Assembly: GCA_016868475.1 (NCBI GenBank) | Contig: VGGU01000009.1 | Span: 1-55,095, forward strand | Direction of reading: 5' to 3' | From: Bacteroidota bacterium | Lineage (GTDB): Bacteria > Bacteroidota > Bacteroidia > Chitinophagales > Chitinophagaceae | DNA length: 55,095 nt | Part shown: positions 17,531 through 26,042 of the stretch, in pieces | Numbering within the stretch: the first letter of the stretch is position 1 | Layout of the letters: each line of letters starts with the position of its first letter | Notes under the pieces: generated by a model | Database searches by the model: none | Told to the model about the DNA's origin: nothing | The model's input: only the letters and a program-made list of their open reading frames with translations | Program-made: the position numbers and the translations under genes

Positions 17531-19762
17531 TTACATGGCTTTAGTGTACGCCTTGATAAACAGCGCACCCAGGTTTTTATGTGGAGGCACATAATCCTCA
17601 AAGATCTTATCGGTTACAATATGGTCAAGTTCCTTCCAAAAACCGATCCATTCGATATCATTTCCAGTTCGTAATTTTTCCATGAGCAAACGCAGAAAAG
17701 GGTTGTTAACAGGGGCATCAGCAATCTGCTTGGTTCCGATAATGTGGGCATCTGGTGCTTTTACCAAAATATCGTGTATCATGTTATAGCCGCCACAAGA
17801 ACCCATAAAAACTATTTTAGAAGCAGGGGACATTTGCGCAATTGTATAAGGGGCATTGTAACTATGCCCTCTGTTAATGGTTATGCGTGGAGTAATGCCT
17901 TGTTGCTGGAGATAGTTATTTAACTCTTTTTGCGCCTGGGCATCCTCATTTTGCTCCTCAGGTAAAGGGCGGTTCAGATATAGGGTAACTGGTTTCCCTT
18001 TAGCAGATTTAATCTTAACCCAATATTTATTGGAAGGGTCAATTTTCCAATTACTATTGTTGAACATTTTAACAAGTCCGGGGAATACCACAATGCCGTC
18101 TTTGTCGCCATATATAAATAATTGTACGTGAACCACCCCGCTATCATCAGCCAGATCCTTGAAAGGGACTTTATAAACTGGGGGAATCCCTAATTCTTTA
18201 GTCAGATCAATGGTTTGAGTGCTATCTGCCGATAAAAATAATTTTTCAAGAATTGAATAGATCACTACTCCTTTACGACTTCCCTGTCTGACCGCTTCTT
18301 GTTGATTTTCACGAATATTTTCCAGCATTCGGCTGGCAACATGTGGGAGATTTTCTGCAATGCTAGCATAGGAATCTGCCACATCGGCCCCATCCTCCAG
18401 TCCATCTGTTTTGTCCAGATTTTTTACAAAAGCGCGCATCAGTGTATTGGCCGGATCCTCGATGCTATTATTGGAAGAAGCTGGGAAAGAAGCCAGAAAA
18501 TTGTCCAATGTGTTGAAAGCCGCTGCCATCTTGATAAACTTCCGATATCGATCAAAGCGCACTTCTTTCAGCAAAGAATCACCTCTATTACCAATACGCA
18601 ACATCATCAACGGATAAATTCCCCGCACAAAGCTGGAAGTATAAATAGTACCATCCGACAAAACCGCTAAATAGTACAGTTCAGCTGCACTCAGTGATTG
18701 TATTATTTTAAAACGAACTTGTAAATCCTTCTCGTTGTGTAATCCATTAATGACCGTAACAAATTGTGAACGTGCCTTATCCTCTAAACGACGAGCCAAT
18801 GCTTTTGCTTCCATGGCCGTATCACCCCGGATAGCACGCTTGACATAATCTTGTTGTGTGGCTACTAATAACCGGTAATAGCCAAGCGTGTCTTCTTTTA
18901 CCGCATCGATTTGCTCCAGCGTAGTTTTTCCTTGTAAAATATGATCTACAAAAGGAAAATATTGTTGCCCGCTTTTGCTCTGCGACATTCTAGCAATCAA
19001 AACTACAAATGCATCATCCTGAATAGCTCGTATTCGTTGACCCAAGCGGTCACCGGCTGCTGCATAATCATACAACTGATATGAAAATTTTCGAGCAACA
19101 GCTTTTATTAAACTATCGGCAAATTGTACGTCTGGATTTTTCTGCAACACAAAAAATGTTCTTTCGGGCAATAGGGTGCAATATTTGAGCAATAAGTTTT
19201 CCCGGCAAATTTGATAGCCCGGATTTTTCTCAAAAATACCTGCGGCCAACAAGTTGTTGCCAACATCATAAGGAAGGCGTGTTACCAAGGGCGCAATGCT
19301 GATCCCATTTTTATCATTGGTAACGCAGGCTTCGTAATTAGCAATTAAGAGTGATAAGTACTGTGGGTTCACCCCCTCTATTCCATTGCGCTTCCAATGC
19401 TCTCTGAAAAATTTCAACAAACTTTCTAACCCAACCAAATAGTTTACCTTAAGACGATGATCAAAAACCGGATCTGTTTCAATTTGATAAGCCATCCGAT
19501 TGACCTCTTGCAGGAGCGCATGAGTCAGCGCAGTATTGAGTGCTTCATGTTCCCCAGGGGTAAATCGATTGTCCTTGCTACCATCTCCGTCCATAATCAG
19601 CCGCTGTTCCAATTGAATAAGCTCGTGATTGCGTTCTCTCCGAAATTCTGGTTTATAATCTGCAGGTACTTGGAATGCGCCATTACCGGGTTGAGCAATT
19701 GCATCAGAAAATGCAAAGCCTAAAAAAAGCAAGAAAATTACTATTCTAAAAATGGTGGGCAT
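17531..19762 (-). CDS. Exported 743-residue protein with clan CD-like His/Cys pair
   Basis: I do not recognise a named family. There is a signal peptide at about 1-23 (RIVIFLLFLGFAFSDAIAQ). A largely helical body at about 30-520 has no motif I know. The C-terminal domain alternates hydrophobic strands and ends with ITINRGHSY (His633) and KIVFMGSCGGY (Cys656). A His after one strand and a Cys after the next, each beside small residues, is the arrangement in caspase/gingipain/CHAT (clan CD) folds. The 23-residue spacing is short for that clan. A protease role is a hypothesis. The start is ATG 19762, 7 bases after TAACTTTG. Confidence 0.75.
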   Translation of the reverse strand: MPTIFRIVIFLLFLGFAFSDAIAQPGNGAFQVPADYKPEFRRERNHELIQLEQRLIMDGDGSKDNRFTPGEHEALNTALTHALLQEVNRMAYQIETDPVFDHRLKVNYLVGLESLLKFFREHWKRNGIEGVNPQYLSLLIANYEACVTNDKNGISIAPLVTRLPYDVGNNLLAAGIFEKNPGYQICRENLLLKYCTLLPERTFFVLQKNPDVQFADSLIKAVARKFSYQLYDYAAAGDRLGQRIRAIQDDAFVVLIARMSQSKSGQQYFPFVDHILQGKTTLEQIDAVKEDTLGYYRLLVATQQDYVKRAIRGDTAMEAKALARRLEDKARSQFVTVINGLHNEKDLQVRFKIIQSLSAAELYYLAVLSDGTIYTSSFVRGIYPLMMLRIGNRGDSLLKEVRFDRYRKFIKMAAAFNTLDNFLASFPASSNNSIEDPANTLMRAFVKNLDKTDGLEDGADVADSYASIAENLPHVASRMLENIRENQQEAVRQGSRKGVVIYSILEKLFLSADSTQTIDLTKELGIPPVYKVPFKDLADDSGVVHVQLFIYGDKDGIVVFPGLVKMFNNSNWKIDPSNKYWVKIKSAKGKPVTLYLNRPLPEEQNEDAQAQKELNNYLQQQGITPRITINRGHSYNAPYTIAQMSPASKIVFMGSCGGYNMIHDILVKAPDAHIIGTKQIADAPVNNPFLRLLMEKLRTGNDIEWIGFWKELDHIVTDKIFEDYVPPHKNLGALFIKAYTKAM

Positions 19763-19769
19763 TTGAGCC

Positions 19770-19777
19770 CAAAGTTA
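19770..19777 (-). promoter_or_regulatory. Predicted -7 element (TAACTTTG) of the 743-residue gene
   Basis: TAACTTTG on the minus strand ends 7 bases before ATG 19762, in the 116-base region shared with the divergent response-regulator gene. Confidence 0.45.
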
Positions 19778-19856
19778 CTGTTCGGCCATTATAATAAGTG
19801 GTCATCCGCTCTTGTTCTCCTATAAATTATTAAAAATGTTTGGAAGAAATATGAGG

Positions 19857-19864
19857 TAAATTTG
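19857..19864 (+). promoter_or_regulatory. Predicted -7 element (TAAATTTG) of response regulator
   Basis: TAAATTTG ends 14 bases before ATG 19879. A TTTG lies 14 bases upstream of it, closer than the usual spacing. Confidence 0.45.
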
Positions 19865-19878
19865 CCCAAACACCATTC

Positions 19879-20556
19879 ATGGAAAGCAAGGTCCGTAAAG
19901 TGCTGATTGTTGATGACGAACCCGATATCCGTGAGCTATTGCACTATAATCTCGTTGCCGATGGCTATGAAGTTACATTGGCAAAAGATGGCGACGAGGC
20001 GCTTGATAAGGCAAAAAAAAATATACCGGATCTTATTTTGCTGGATGTAATGATGCCAAAAAAATCAGGCGTTGAACTGTGTCATTTACTTAGATCTCAA
20101 CAACAATTTAACAACACCTTAATTGTGATGTTAACCGCACTCAACGACGATGGATCGGTTATTAAAGGACTTGAAACCGGTGCTGATGATTATATAGGAA
20201 AACCCATAAGCCCTAAAGTATTATTGAGTAGGCTGCAAGCTTTGTTCAGAAGACAGCATAACACATCAAAAAGCCCGCTGGAAATTGGCACTATCCGTAT
20301 TGATCCAGAAAAGTACTCGGTAACGGTTCAAGGCAATGCCATTACGCTGGCAAAAAAAGAATTTGAACTTTTGTTTCTCTTAGCCCAAAAGCCGGATTGT
20401 GTTTTTGTGCGAAATGAAATTCTCTCACAAATTTGGGGCAACGAAGTGATTGTAGGAGACCGGACCATTGACGTACATATTCGAAAAATCAGGCAGAAGT
20501 TAGGCGTGGATTGTATTAAAACCATTAAAGGGGTTGGTTATAAGTTTTCTTTATAG
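19879..20556 (+). CDS. OmpR/PhoB-family response regulator
   Basis: A 225-residue two-domain regulator. The receiver has the acidic pair Asp12-Asp13, phospho-acceptor Asp56 (LLDVMMP), Thr86 and Lys108 (GKPIS). The C-terminal winged helix ends GDRTIDVHIRKIRQKLG and GVGYKF. The histidine kinase follows at 35 bases. Genes for a phosphate porin, a PhoU-like protein and a PiT permease downstream suggest a PhoB-like role; that is context inference. Confidence 0.93.
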   Translation: MESKVRKVLIVDDEPDIRELLHYNLVADGYEVTLAKDGDEALDKAKKNIPDLILLDVMMPKKSGVELCHLLRSQQQFNNTLIVMLTALNDDGSVIKGLETGADDYIGKPISPKVLLSRLQALFRRQHNTSKSPLEIGTIRIDPEKYSVTVQGNAITLAKKEFELLFLLAQKPDCVFVRNEILSQIWGNEVIVGDRTIDVHIRKIRQKLGVDCIKTIKGVGYKFSL

Positions 20557-20591
20557 CCCTTGATCCGTCTTAACTTTAGGCTAACTAATTT

Positions 20592-21638
20592 ATGGCAAGC
20601 ACAGAAAGGAATATTACCCCTCGACAACTCTCCCTGCTAGCAGCACTGATTCTATCGGCGCCAGAAAGCGTGTTGGTCATATGGGCCACCGGAAAATGGG
20701 AATTGGGCCTGCTCTCCTTTGTGATGATATTCGGCATTAGCTATTTGGTAATAGCTACATTATTGGAACGGTTTATTGATCGAAAGATAAAACTGATCTA
20801 TAAGTTCATCCATAAAACCAAAGCCACCAAAAAAGAAGAGATCTACTATAAGTATTTATTACCCAAAAAAACAATTGAAGAAGTTAGCAAAGACGTAGAG
20901 GATTGGGCTAGGGAGAATCAACAAGAAATGGAATTGCTAAGGCAGAATGAACAGTTTAGAAAGGAGTTTCTTCAAAACTTATCGCACGAGTTCAAAACGC
21001 CCATTTTTGCCATACAGGGTTATATTGAAACGTTATTAGGAGGAGCAATGCAGGATCCTGCGTTTGCAAATCGATATTTAGAAAATGCTTCCAGAAATGT
21101 GGAAAGGCTTTCTAATCTATTAGCAGACCTTGAACAAATTTCAAAATTAGAACGGGGAGAACTTCCTCTTGCAAAAAAACCTTTTATTATTCAAGAAGTT
21201 ATTCTTGCTGTATTCGATGCGCTTAGTCACAAGGCCAATGCTGCGGAAATTTATTGTGAAATAAAAAAAGGCTCCACATCGCCATTGCTGGTATATGCGG
21301 ACGAGGTCAAAATCAAACAAGTGCTGCTGAACTTGGTAGAAAACGCCATTAAGTATGGAAAACAGCATGGAAAAATTATTGCCAGTATCTATAAAATTGA
21401 GGAACAACGTGCGCTTATTGAGATTTCTGATGATGGAATTGGAATTCCCGAAAAGGATCTCTCCAGAATTTTTGAGCGCTTTTACAGAACAGAAAGCGGG
21501 CGTAGTCGAGATATCACCGGCAGTGGTCTAGGTCTTGCCATTTGTAAACATATTATTGAAGCACACGAAGAAACGATTCATGTTAGAAGTACCGCACAGG
21601 TTGGAACAACTATAGGATTCACCCTTCCCTTGCATTAA
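20592..21638 (+). CDS. Sensor histidine kinase (PhoR-like)
   Basis: A 348-residue membrane kinase with two helices at about 12-32 and 38-58 and almost no extracytoplasmic loop, so it probably senses from the inside or through a partner. It has an H-box with His132 in LSHEFKTP, an N-box LNLVENAIKYG, G1 DDGIGIP, an F-box FERFYR and G2 GSGLGLAI. No PAS domain is evident, unlike classical PhoR. It is paired with the regulator just upstream. Confidence 0.92.
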   Translation: MASTERNITPRQLSLLAALILSAPESVLVIWATGKWELGLLSFVMIFGISYLVIATLLERFIDRKIKLIYKFIHKTKATKKEEIYYKYLLPKKTIEEVSKDVEDWARENQQEMELLRQNEQFRKEFLQNLSHEFKTPIFAIQGYIETLLGGAMQDPAFANRYLENASRNVERLSNLLADLEQISKLERGELPLAKKPFIIQEVILAVFDALSHKANAAEIYCEIKKGSTSPLLVYADEVKIKQVLLNLVENAIKYGKQHGKIIASIYKIEEQRALIEISDDGIGIPEKDLSRIFERFYRTESGRSRDITGSGLGLAICKHIIEAHEETIHVRSTAQVGTTIGFTLPLH

Positions 21639-21668
21639 CTTTTTTTACTTAAAATTTTAAGTGAGTGA

Positions 21669-22889
21669 TCAGAAATTGATCTGCGCCTGAACCCTTAGTA
21701 ATCTTCCTTTTTGCAGGTTTTCCTGCTTAATATAATCCTCAAAACGACGTGCAGAAATAGTGTACATCAACACCAGTTCAAATTGTTTAACAGGCTGCCA
21801 TTCAAATCCAATTTCTAGCTCGCGAACGCTATAACTTCTGGCATCTAGTTCGTGCTTTTTACCTCCATCATAAAAATGATAGCGGGTGAAAGGGATTAGG
21901 ATTTTTCCTTTGGATAGTTTATTGAAATGCGAAAGCGTAACATAGCCTCCCGATAAAGGCATTGTAGAAACAGAATCGCTAAGCTTATCAAATTGAGGGC
22001 CCCGTCCTATATTATATTCTGCTTGAATCCCTAGTGGTTTGGGATATAAGATAAAAGAAGCAGCGGCACGTTGGTCTATGTAAGTCAATTGGGGATTTGC
22101 CTTTACTCCGGTAGAGAGTTGATCTTTGGAAAAAGTGTATTTGCCTGAATAAGCCTGTATGCTTGTTTCAATGATTTGATCTCCTGATTGAAAGGGCCAG
22201 GTTAGTCTTATTACTTTATGACGATTATTGTTTGCTTCCGGACGATTTGCCGTTTGACCATTATATAGTCCAAACCCAACAATTCCATAATCCCCACTTC
22301 CCTTTAATCCATCGCGTACCAGATCGGCAAATAATTTACGTTGTGCAGCTGGTGCCCAATAGAAAAAAGCGCCCATATCTCTTTCATTTGATACAGCGCT
22401 GTTCAATGCGTCTGCGCGATCAAGTGGTAAACGATTTTGACTGGATTGCATATTTTCAAAACCAAAAGGGACCTTACTCTGACCAACGCGGACCCTAAAT
22501 GTATTTTCCTTGTCTAGCCCCAAATCAAAATAGGCATCCCGTATTTGACCAAAATGCAGAGAAGTGGAAGAAGCGTTGCTTGCAAAATCAGGCTGAATAT
22601 AAAAGTAGACCCGTTGACTTATTTGTCCGGAAAAGATCAACCGAATCCGACGCATAAAAAACCCACCATTATCACCCCAACTGCGATCACACTGTTTACA
22701 CTTTAGTTGAGAATTAGTTTCAAAAAGTCTGTTGTAGCGGGCTTGTGCGTATCCCCTGAGATTTACGGACTCAAACCATTTTTTAGGTTTCTCTTCTCCA
22801 GCCATCTGTCCATAAATGTTTGTATTGGAACAGATTAGCAAAGCTATCATCAGCACCAAAGCGCAATAATCAAACAATTTCTTTTTCAA
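21669..22889 (-). CDS. Outer-membrane porin of the phosphate-selective Porin_O_P family
   Basis: A 406-residue beta-barrel protein with a signal peptide at about 1-28 and an aromatic C-terminal Phe typical of outer-membrane barrels. SVNLRGYAQARYNRLF, GFFMRRIRLIFSGQI and FRVRVGQSKVPFGFEN match the OprO/OprP-like family pattern. An unusual CKQCDRSW Cys pair lies near residue 64. It is convergent with the kinase (30-base gap) and divergent from the DUF47-PiT operon. Phosphate selectivity is inferred from family and context. Confidence 0.86.
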   Translation of the reverse strand: MKKKLFDYCALVLMIALLICSNTNIYGQMAGEEKPKKWFESVNLRGYAQARYNRLFETNSQLKCKQCDRSWGDNGGFFMRRIRLIFSGQISQRVYFYIQPDFASNASSTSLHFGQIRDAYFDLGLDKENTFRVRVGQSKVPFGFENMQSSQNRLPLDRADALNSAVSNERDMGAFFYWAPAAQRKLFADLVRDGLKGSGDYGIVGFGLYNGQTANRPEANNNRHKVIRLTWPFQSGDQIIETSIQAYSGKYTFSKDQLSTGVKANPQLTYIDQRAAASFILYPKPLGIQAEYNIGRGPQFDKLSDSVSTMPLSGGYVTLSHFNKLSKGKILIPFTRYHFYDGGKKHELDARSYSVRELEIGFEWQPVKQFELVLMYTISARRFEDYIKQENLQKGRLLRVQAQINF

Positions 22890-22994
22890 GTGATTGATAA
22901 GGTTTTATTATAAACAGGCAATGCCTCCAAATCTTGGGCAAAGTTGAGGCAGATTTTAATCCCGAATATTAATTAATTATTAAGTCTTTTGATA

Positions 22995-23027
22995 TTGTTT
23001 ACTGCTTGTACAAGGACTTTATCTTCG
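22995..23027 (+). promoter_or_regulatory. Candidate promoter with embedded palindrome upstream of DUF47-PiT
   Basis: TTG (22995-22997), a 22-base spacer, and TATCTTCG (23020-23027, one mismatch to TAnnTTTG) form a candidate promoter. The spacer contains CTTGTACAAG (23005-23014), a perfect 10-base palindrome, placed like an operator between the two elements. Confidence 0.4.
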
Positions 23028-23058
23028 TCCCACATTTTTGAAAAAATAAACCTCCCAT

Positions 23059-23709
23059 ATGTCAGGACTTAATTCATTTCTAAAAATTTTCATACCAAAG
23101 AACACCGTCTTCTTTGAGCTTTTTGAAAGCGTTGCAGATAACCTTACCAAAATGGGCACTCAGCTAAAAGCAGCAGTAGCAGAAACAGATATTGATAAAA
23201 GAGCCAAGTTAATTGCCGTAATTGAAGATCTGGAGCATCAAAATGACGATCTCACGCATAGATTGTTTACCGAGTTGGGCAGAAACTTTATTACTCCCTT
23301 TGATCGGGAAGACATTCACTACCTGGCTACTTCGTTGGATGATATTGCGGACTATATCTATGGGTCTGCTAAAAAAATGAACTTTTATCGGGTCAACACT
23401 AATGACATGGGCATGCAAAAATTTGCTGAATTAATTGAGCAAGGATGTCAGCAAGTGAAAATAGCAGTTACGCAACTTCGTGATTTGAAAAATATCAAGG
23501 CCATCACGGAATCAATGATAAAGATCAATAGCATTGAGAACCAGGCAGACGATGTTTTTGACATGAGTATAGAACGCTTGTTTGCTACCGAAGCTGACGC
23601 TAAGGAGGTGATCAAGATCCGTGAAATTTATCAGGTAATGGAACTGGCCACCGATAAATGTGAGGACGCCAGTAATGTGATTGAATCCATTGTTCTCAAA
23701 TACGCATAA
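23059..23709 (+). CDS. DUF47 family (PhoU-like) phosphate-transport regulator
   Basis: A 216-residue, almost entirely helical protein of the PhoU-related DUF47 group, which usually sits next to PiT permeases. Typical segments are FFELFESVADNL near residue 17, GRNFITPFDREDIHYLATSLDDIADYIY split around residue 75-100, and a C-terminal ELATDKCEDASNVIESIVLKYA region. The PiT gene starts 7 bases later. It probably modulates that permease; this is inference from family context. Confidence 0.93.
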   Translation: MSGLNSFLKIFIPKNTVFFELFESVADNLTKMGTQLKAAVAETDIDKRAKLIAVIEDLEHQNDDLTHRLFTELGRNFITPFDREDIHYLATSLDDIADYIYGSAKKMNFYRVNTNDMGMQKFAELIEQGCQQVKIAVTQLRDLKNIKAITESMIKINSIENQADDVFDMSIERLFATEADAKEVIKIREIYQVMELATDKCEDASNVIESIVLKYA

Positions 23710-23716
23710 ACTTCTC

Positions 23717-24928
23717 ATGACAAATTTCTTAATCTCCATTATTGTTCTTGCACTGATATTTGACTTCATCAATGGTTTTCATGATGCGGCCAACTCCATT
23801 GCTACGGTGGTTTCAACCAAGGTGCTTACCCCTTTTCAGGCTGTGCTTTGGGCTGCCATATTCAACTCTGTAGCCTATTTTATTTTCAAAGATCATGGTG
23901 TGGCTAACACTGTGGCTAAAACAGTAAATGCCGATGTGGTAAGTGGCGCCAACATGATGAAGGTGATTTTTGCCGGTTTAATTGCGGCAATTGCCTGGAA
24001 CCTGTTAACCTGGTGGTTTGGCATTCCCTCTTCTTCTTCCCATACGCTTATTGGTGGGTTTGCCGGAGCAGGAATTGCTGCTGCAGGGCTTGATGCTGTA
24101 AACTCCGCTGTTATCCTTAAAACGGCTAGCTTCATTTTTTTGGCTCCTGTTATTGGAATGCTAATGGCTTTTATTATGTCCCTTTGGTTTTTAAGTTCAT
24201 TCGGGGAAGGCTGGCAATCCAAAATATTTTCATGCCTGGTTATTGCTTACGTTATTTACTTTTTACAAAGCAACTTAGTAGTGGATCCTGAAAAATTAGC
24301 CGGAAAAACGGTTTATACTAATTATTACGCGCAAGTAATTTTCTATACTAAGAACTTCAAATGGATCTTACTGGCTTTTATTCTGCTAATCATGGCTTTT
24401 TTTGCGCTTTATTTGAATAAACTAAATGCGCATCATTCCAATTTGTGGTTTAAAAAATTGCAGCTGGTCTCTTCTGCCGCTTTCAGTATTGGACATGGCG
24501 GAAATGATGCACAAAAAGTTATGGGAATTATTACCGCTGCATTAATTGCAGGAGGACAGATCGGTAATTTTGAGGAAATGCCCAACTGGGTGCCCATTGC
24601 ATGTTACGCGGCCATTGGTATTGGAACTATGAGTGGTGGTTGGAAAATTGTAAAAACAATGGGAACGCGAATCACCAAAGTAACTCCTTTTGAAGGCGTA
24701 GCAGCGGAAACCGCTGGTGCTCTTACGCTTTTTCTTACAGAAGCATTAAAAATTCCGGTAAGCACCACGCATACAATCACCGGAGCAATTATGGGCGTAG
24801 GTGCCACCAAACGTTTATCAGCCGTTCGCTGGGGAGTAACCATTAATTTAATCTGGGCCTGGGTGCTAACCATCCCTGTAAGTGCTTTATTGGCGGGGTT
24901 TGTTTACTGGTCGCTCCGATTCTTTTAA
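23717..24928 (+). CDS. pitA: PiT-family inorganic phosphate permease
   Basis: A 403-residue polytopic cation-phosphate symporter. The duplicated PiT signature is visible as GFHDAANSIATVVST near residue 14 and GHGGNDAQKVMGI near residue 260, with SSSSHTLIGG and STTHTITGA repeats in the matching halves. I start at ATG 23717, 7 bases after the DUF47 stop. An earlier frame start at 23681 overlaps that gene and adds a hydrophilic stretch. It is the core of the local phosphate module. Confidence 0.94.
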   Translation: MTNFLISIIVLALIFDFINGFHDAANSIATVVSTKVLTPFQAVLWAAIFNSVAYFIFKDHGVANTVAKTVNADVVSGANMMKVIFAGLIAAIAWNLLTWWFGIPSSSSHTLIGGFAGAGIAAAGLDAVNSAVILKTASFIFLAPVIGMLMAFIMSLWFLSSFGEGWQSKIFSCLVIAYVIYFLQSNLVVDPEKLAGKTVYTNYYAQVIFYTKNFKWILLAFILLIMAFFALYLNKLNAHHSNLWFKKLQLVSSAAFSIGHGGNDAQKVMGIITAALIAGGQIGNFEEMPNWVPIACYAAIGIGTMSGGWKIVKTMGTRITKVTPFEGVAAETAGALTLFLTEALKIPVSTTHTITGAIMGVGATKRLSAVRWGVTINLIWAWVLTIPVSALLAGFVYWSLRFF

Positions 24929-24982
24929 TCTTTTCTTGCAAACAGTCACAGAATTGCAGAGTTTTGCTTCGTAACTAATCCT

Positions 24983-26017
24983 ATGGCAAAAATTGTTGTA
25001 ACTGGTGGCTGTGGCTATATTGGATCGCACACCATAATTGACTTGTTGGAAAACGGTTATGAAGTAATCTGTATAGATAATAATTCCCGCTCTCACGCTG
25101 CCGCTTTAGATGCCGTTCAAAAAATCACTGGGAAAAAAGTTCAACATTATAAAATAGATCTCTGCAATTACGAGGACACCTGTGCTGTATTTGAAGAGCA
25201 TACCGATATCAGTGGCGTTATTCATTTTGCCGCATACAAGGCAGTGGGCGAATCGGTGGAACAACCCCTTCTGTATTTTGAAAACAATTTGTTCTCCCTA
25301 ATTAATCTTTTAAAGTGTGTGGACGAATATGGAGTTTCACATTTTGTGTTCTCGTCCTCTTGCACCGTATATGGCAACCCGGACAAAATTCCAGTTACGG
25401 AACAAACGCCAACCAAAACCGCAGAGTCTCCCTATGGTTCTACTAAGCAGATCAGTGAACAAATAATTCAGACCTACGCAAAAAATTCTGCAGCAGAGCA
25501 TGTTTTGCTTCGCTATTTTAATCCTGCCGGGGCCCATCCTTCCGCATTGATTGGAGAATTACCCCTGGGTAAGCCTCAGAATTTGGTGCCTGCCATTACT
25601 CAAACAGCCATCGGAAAATTGGAAAAACTTTGGGTACACGGTGCAGACTACCCCACTCGTGACGGTTCTTGTATCCGGGATTATATTCATGTTTGTGACT
25701 TGGCCCACGCCCATACCCTGGCCCTTCGTTATTTGGAACAAGAACGCAACAAGGAATCTTGCGAAATATTCAACCTGGGAACCGGAAGTGGAAACACCGT
25801 GCTAGAGGTAATCAATGCTTTTGAAAAAGCCAGTGGCGTTGCGCTTAATTATCAAATAGGTCCCCGACGCTCTGGGGATGTAGTTGCCATCTTTGCCAAC
25901 AAGGATAAAGCACTACAAGTGCTTGGGTGGGAAACCAAGTATCAGTTGGAGGATATCATGGCCACAGCCTGGAAATGGGAACAAGAATTAAAAGCCGGAC
26001 AGACAGTTTTCAATTGA
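24983..26017 (+). CDS. galE: UDP-glucose 4-epimerase
   Basis: Interconverts UDP-glucose and UDP-galactose with bound NAD+. The 344-residue SDR-fold protein has VTGGCGYIGSH at about 6-16, SSSCTVYG near 124-131, and catalytic Tyr151 and Lys155 in YGSTK. The C-terminus has the GalE-type PRRSGDVVAIFANKDKA segment. Related epimerases with other sugar substrates cannot be excluded, but the full-length GalE pattern fits best. It is preceded by a 54-base gap after pitA with no clear terminator. Confidence 0.94.
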   Translation: MAKIVVTGGCGYIGSHTIIDLLENGYEVICIDNNSRSHAAALDAVQKITGKKVQHYKIDLCNYEDTCAVFEEHTDISGVIHFAAYKAVGESVEQPLLYFENNLFSLINLLKCVDEYGVSHFVFSSSCTVYGNPDKIPVTEQTPTKTAESPYGSTKQISEQIIQTYAKNSAAEHVLLRYFNPAGAHPSALIGELPLGKPQNLVPAITQTAIGKLEKLWVHGADYPTRDGSCIRDYIHVCDLAHAHTLALRYLEQERNKESCEIFNLGTGSGNTVLEVINAFEKASGVALNYQIGPRRSGDVVAIFANKDKALQVLGWETKYQLEDIMATAWKWEQELKAGQTVFN

Positions 26018-26029
26018 TTGCTTAACCCC

Positions 26030-26037
26030 TACTTTTG
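26030..26037 (+). promoter_or_regulatory. Predicted -7 element (TACTTTTG) of transketolase C-half
   Basis: TACTTTTG ends 5 bases before ATG 26043 and overlaps the GTG at 26037. That argues for the ATG as start. The upstream elements would lie in the last codons of galE. Confidence 0.45.
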
Positions 26038-26042
26038 TGCCC

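Noticed and set aside
19589-19650. EF-hand or dockerin-like DGDGSKDNRF segment in the 743-residue protein
   Set aside because: The loop lacks the Gly at position 6 and the Glu at position 12, and occurs once only.
22920-22955. TGCCTC/GAGGCA inverted repeat upstream of the porin
   Set aside because: Six pairs with a long loop and no T-run; could be chance.
26037-26042. GTG as start of the transketolase half
   Set aside because: The GTG overlaps the last base of the TACTTTTG element; ATG two codons later is the better start.
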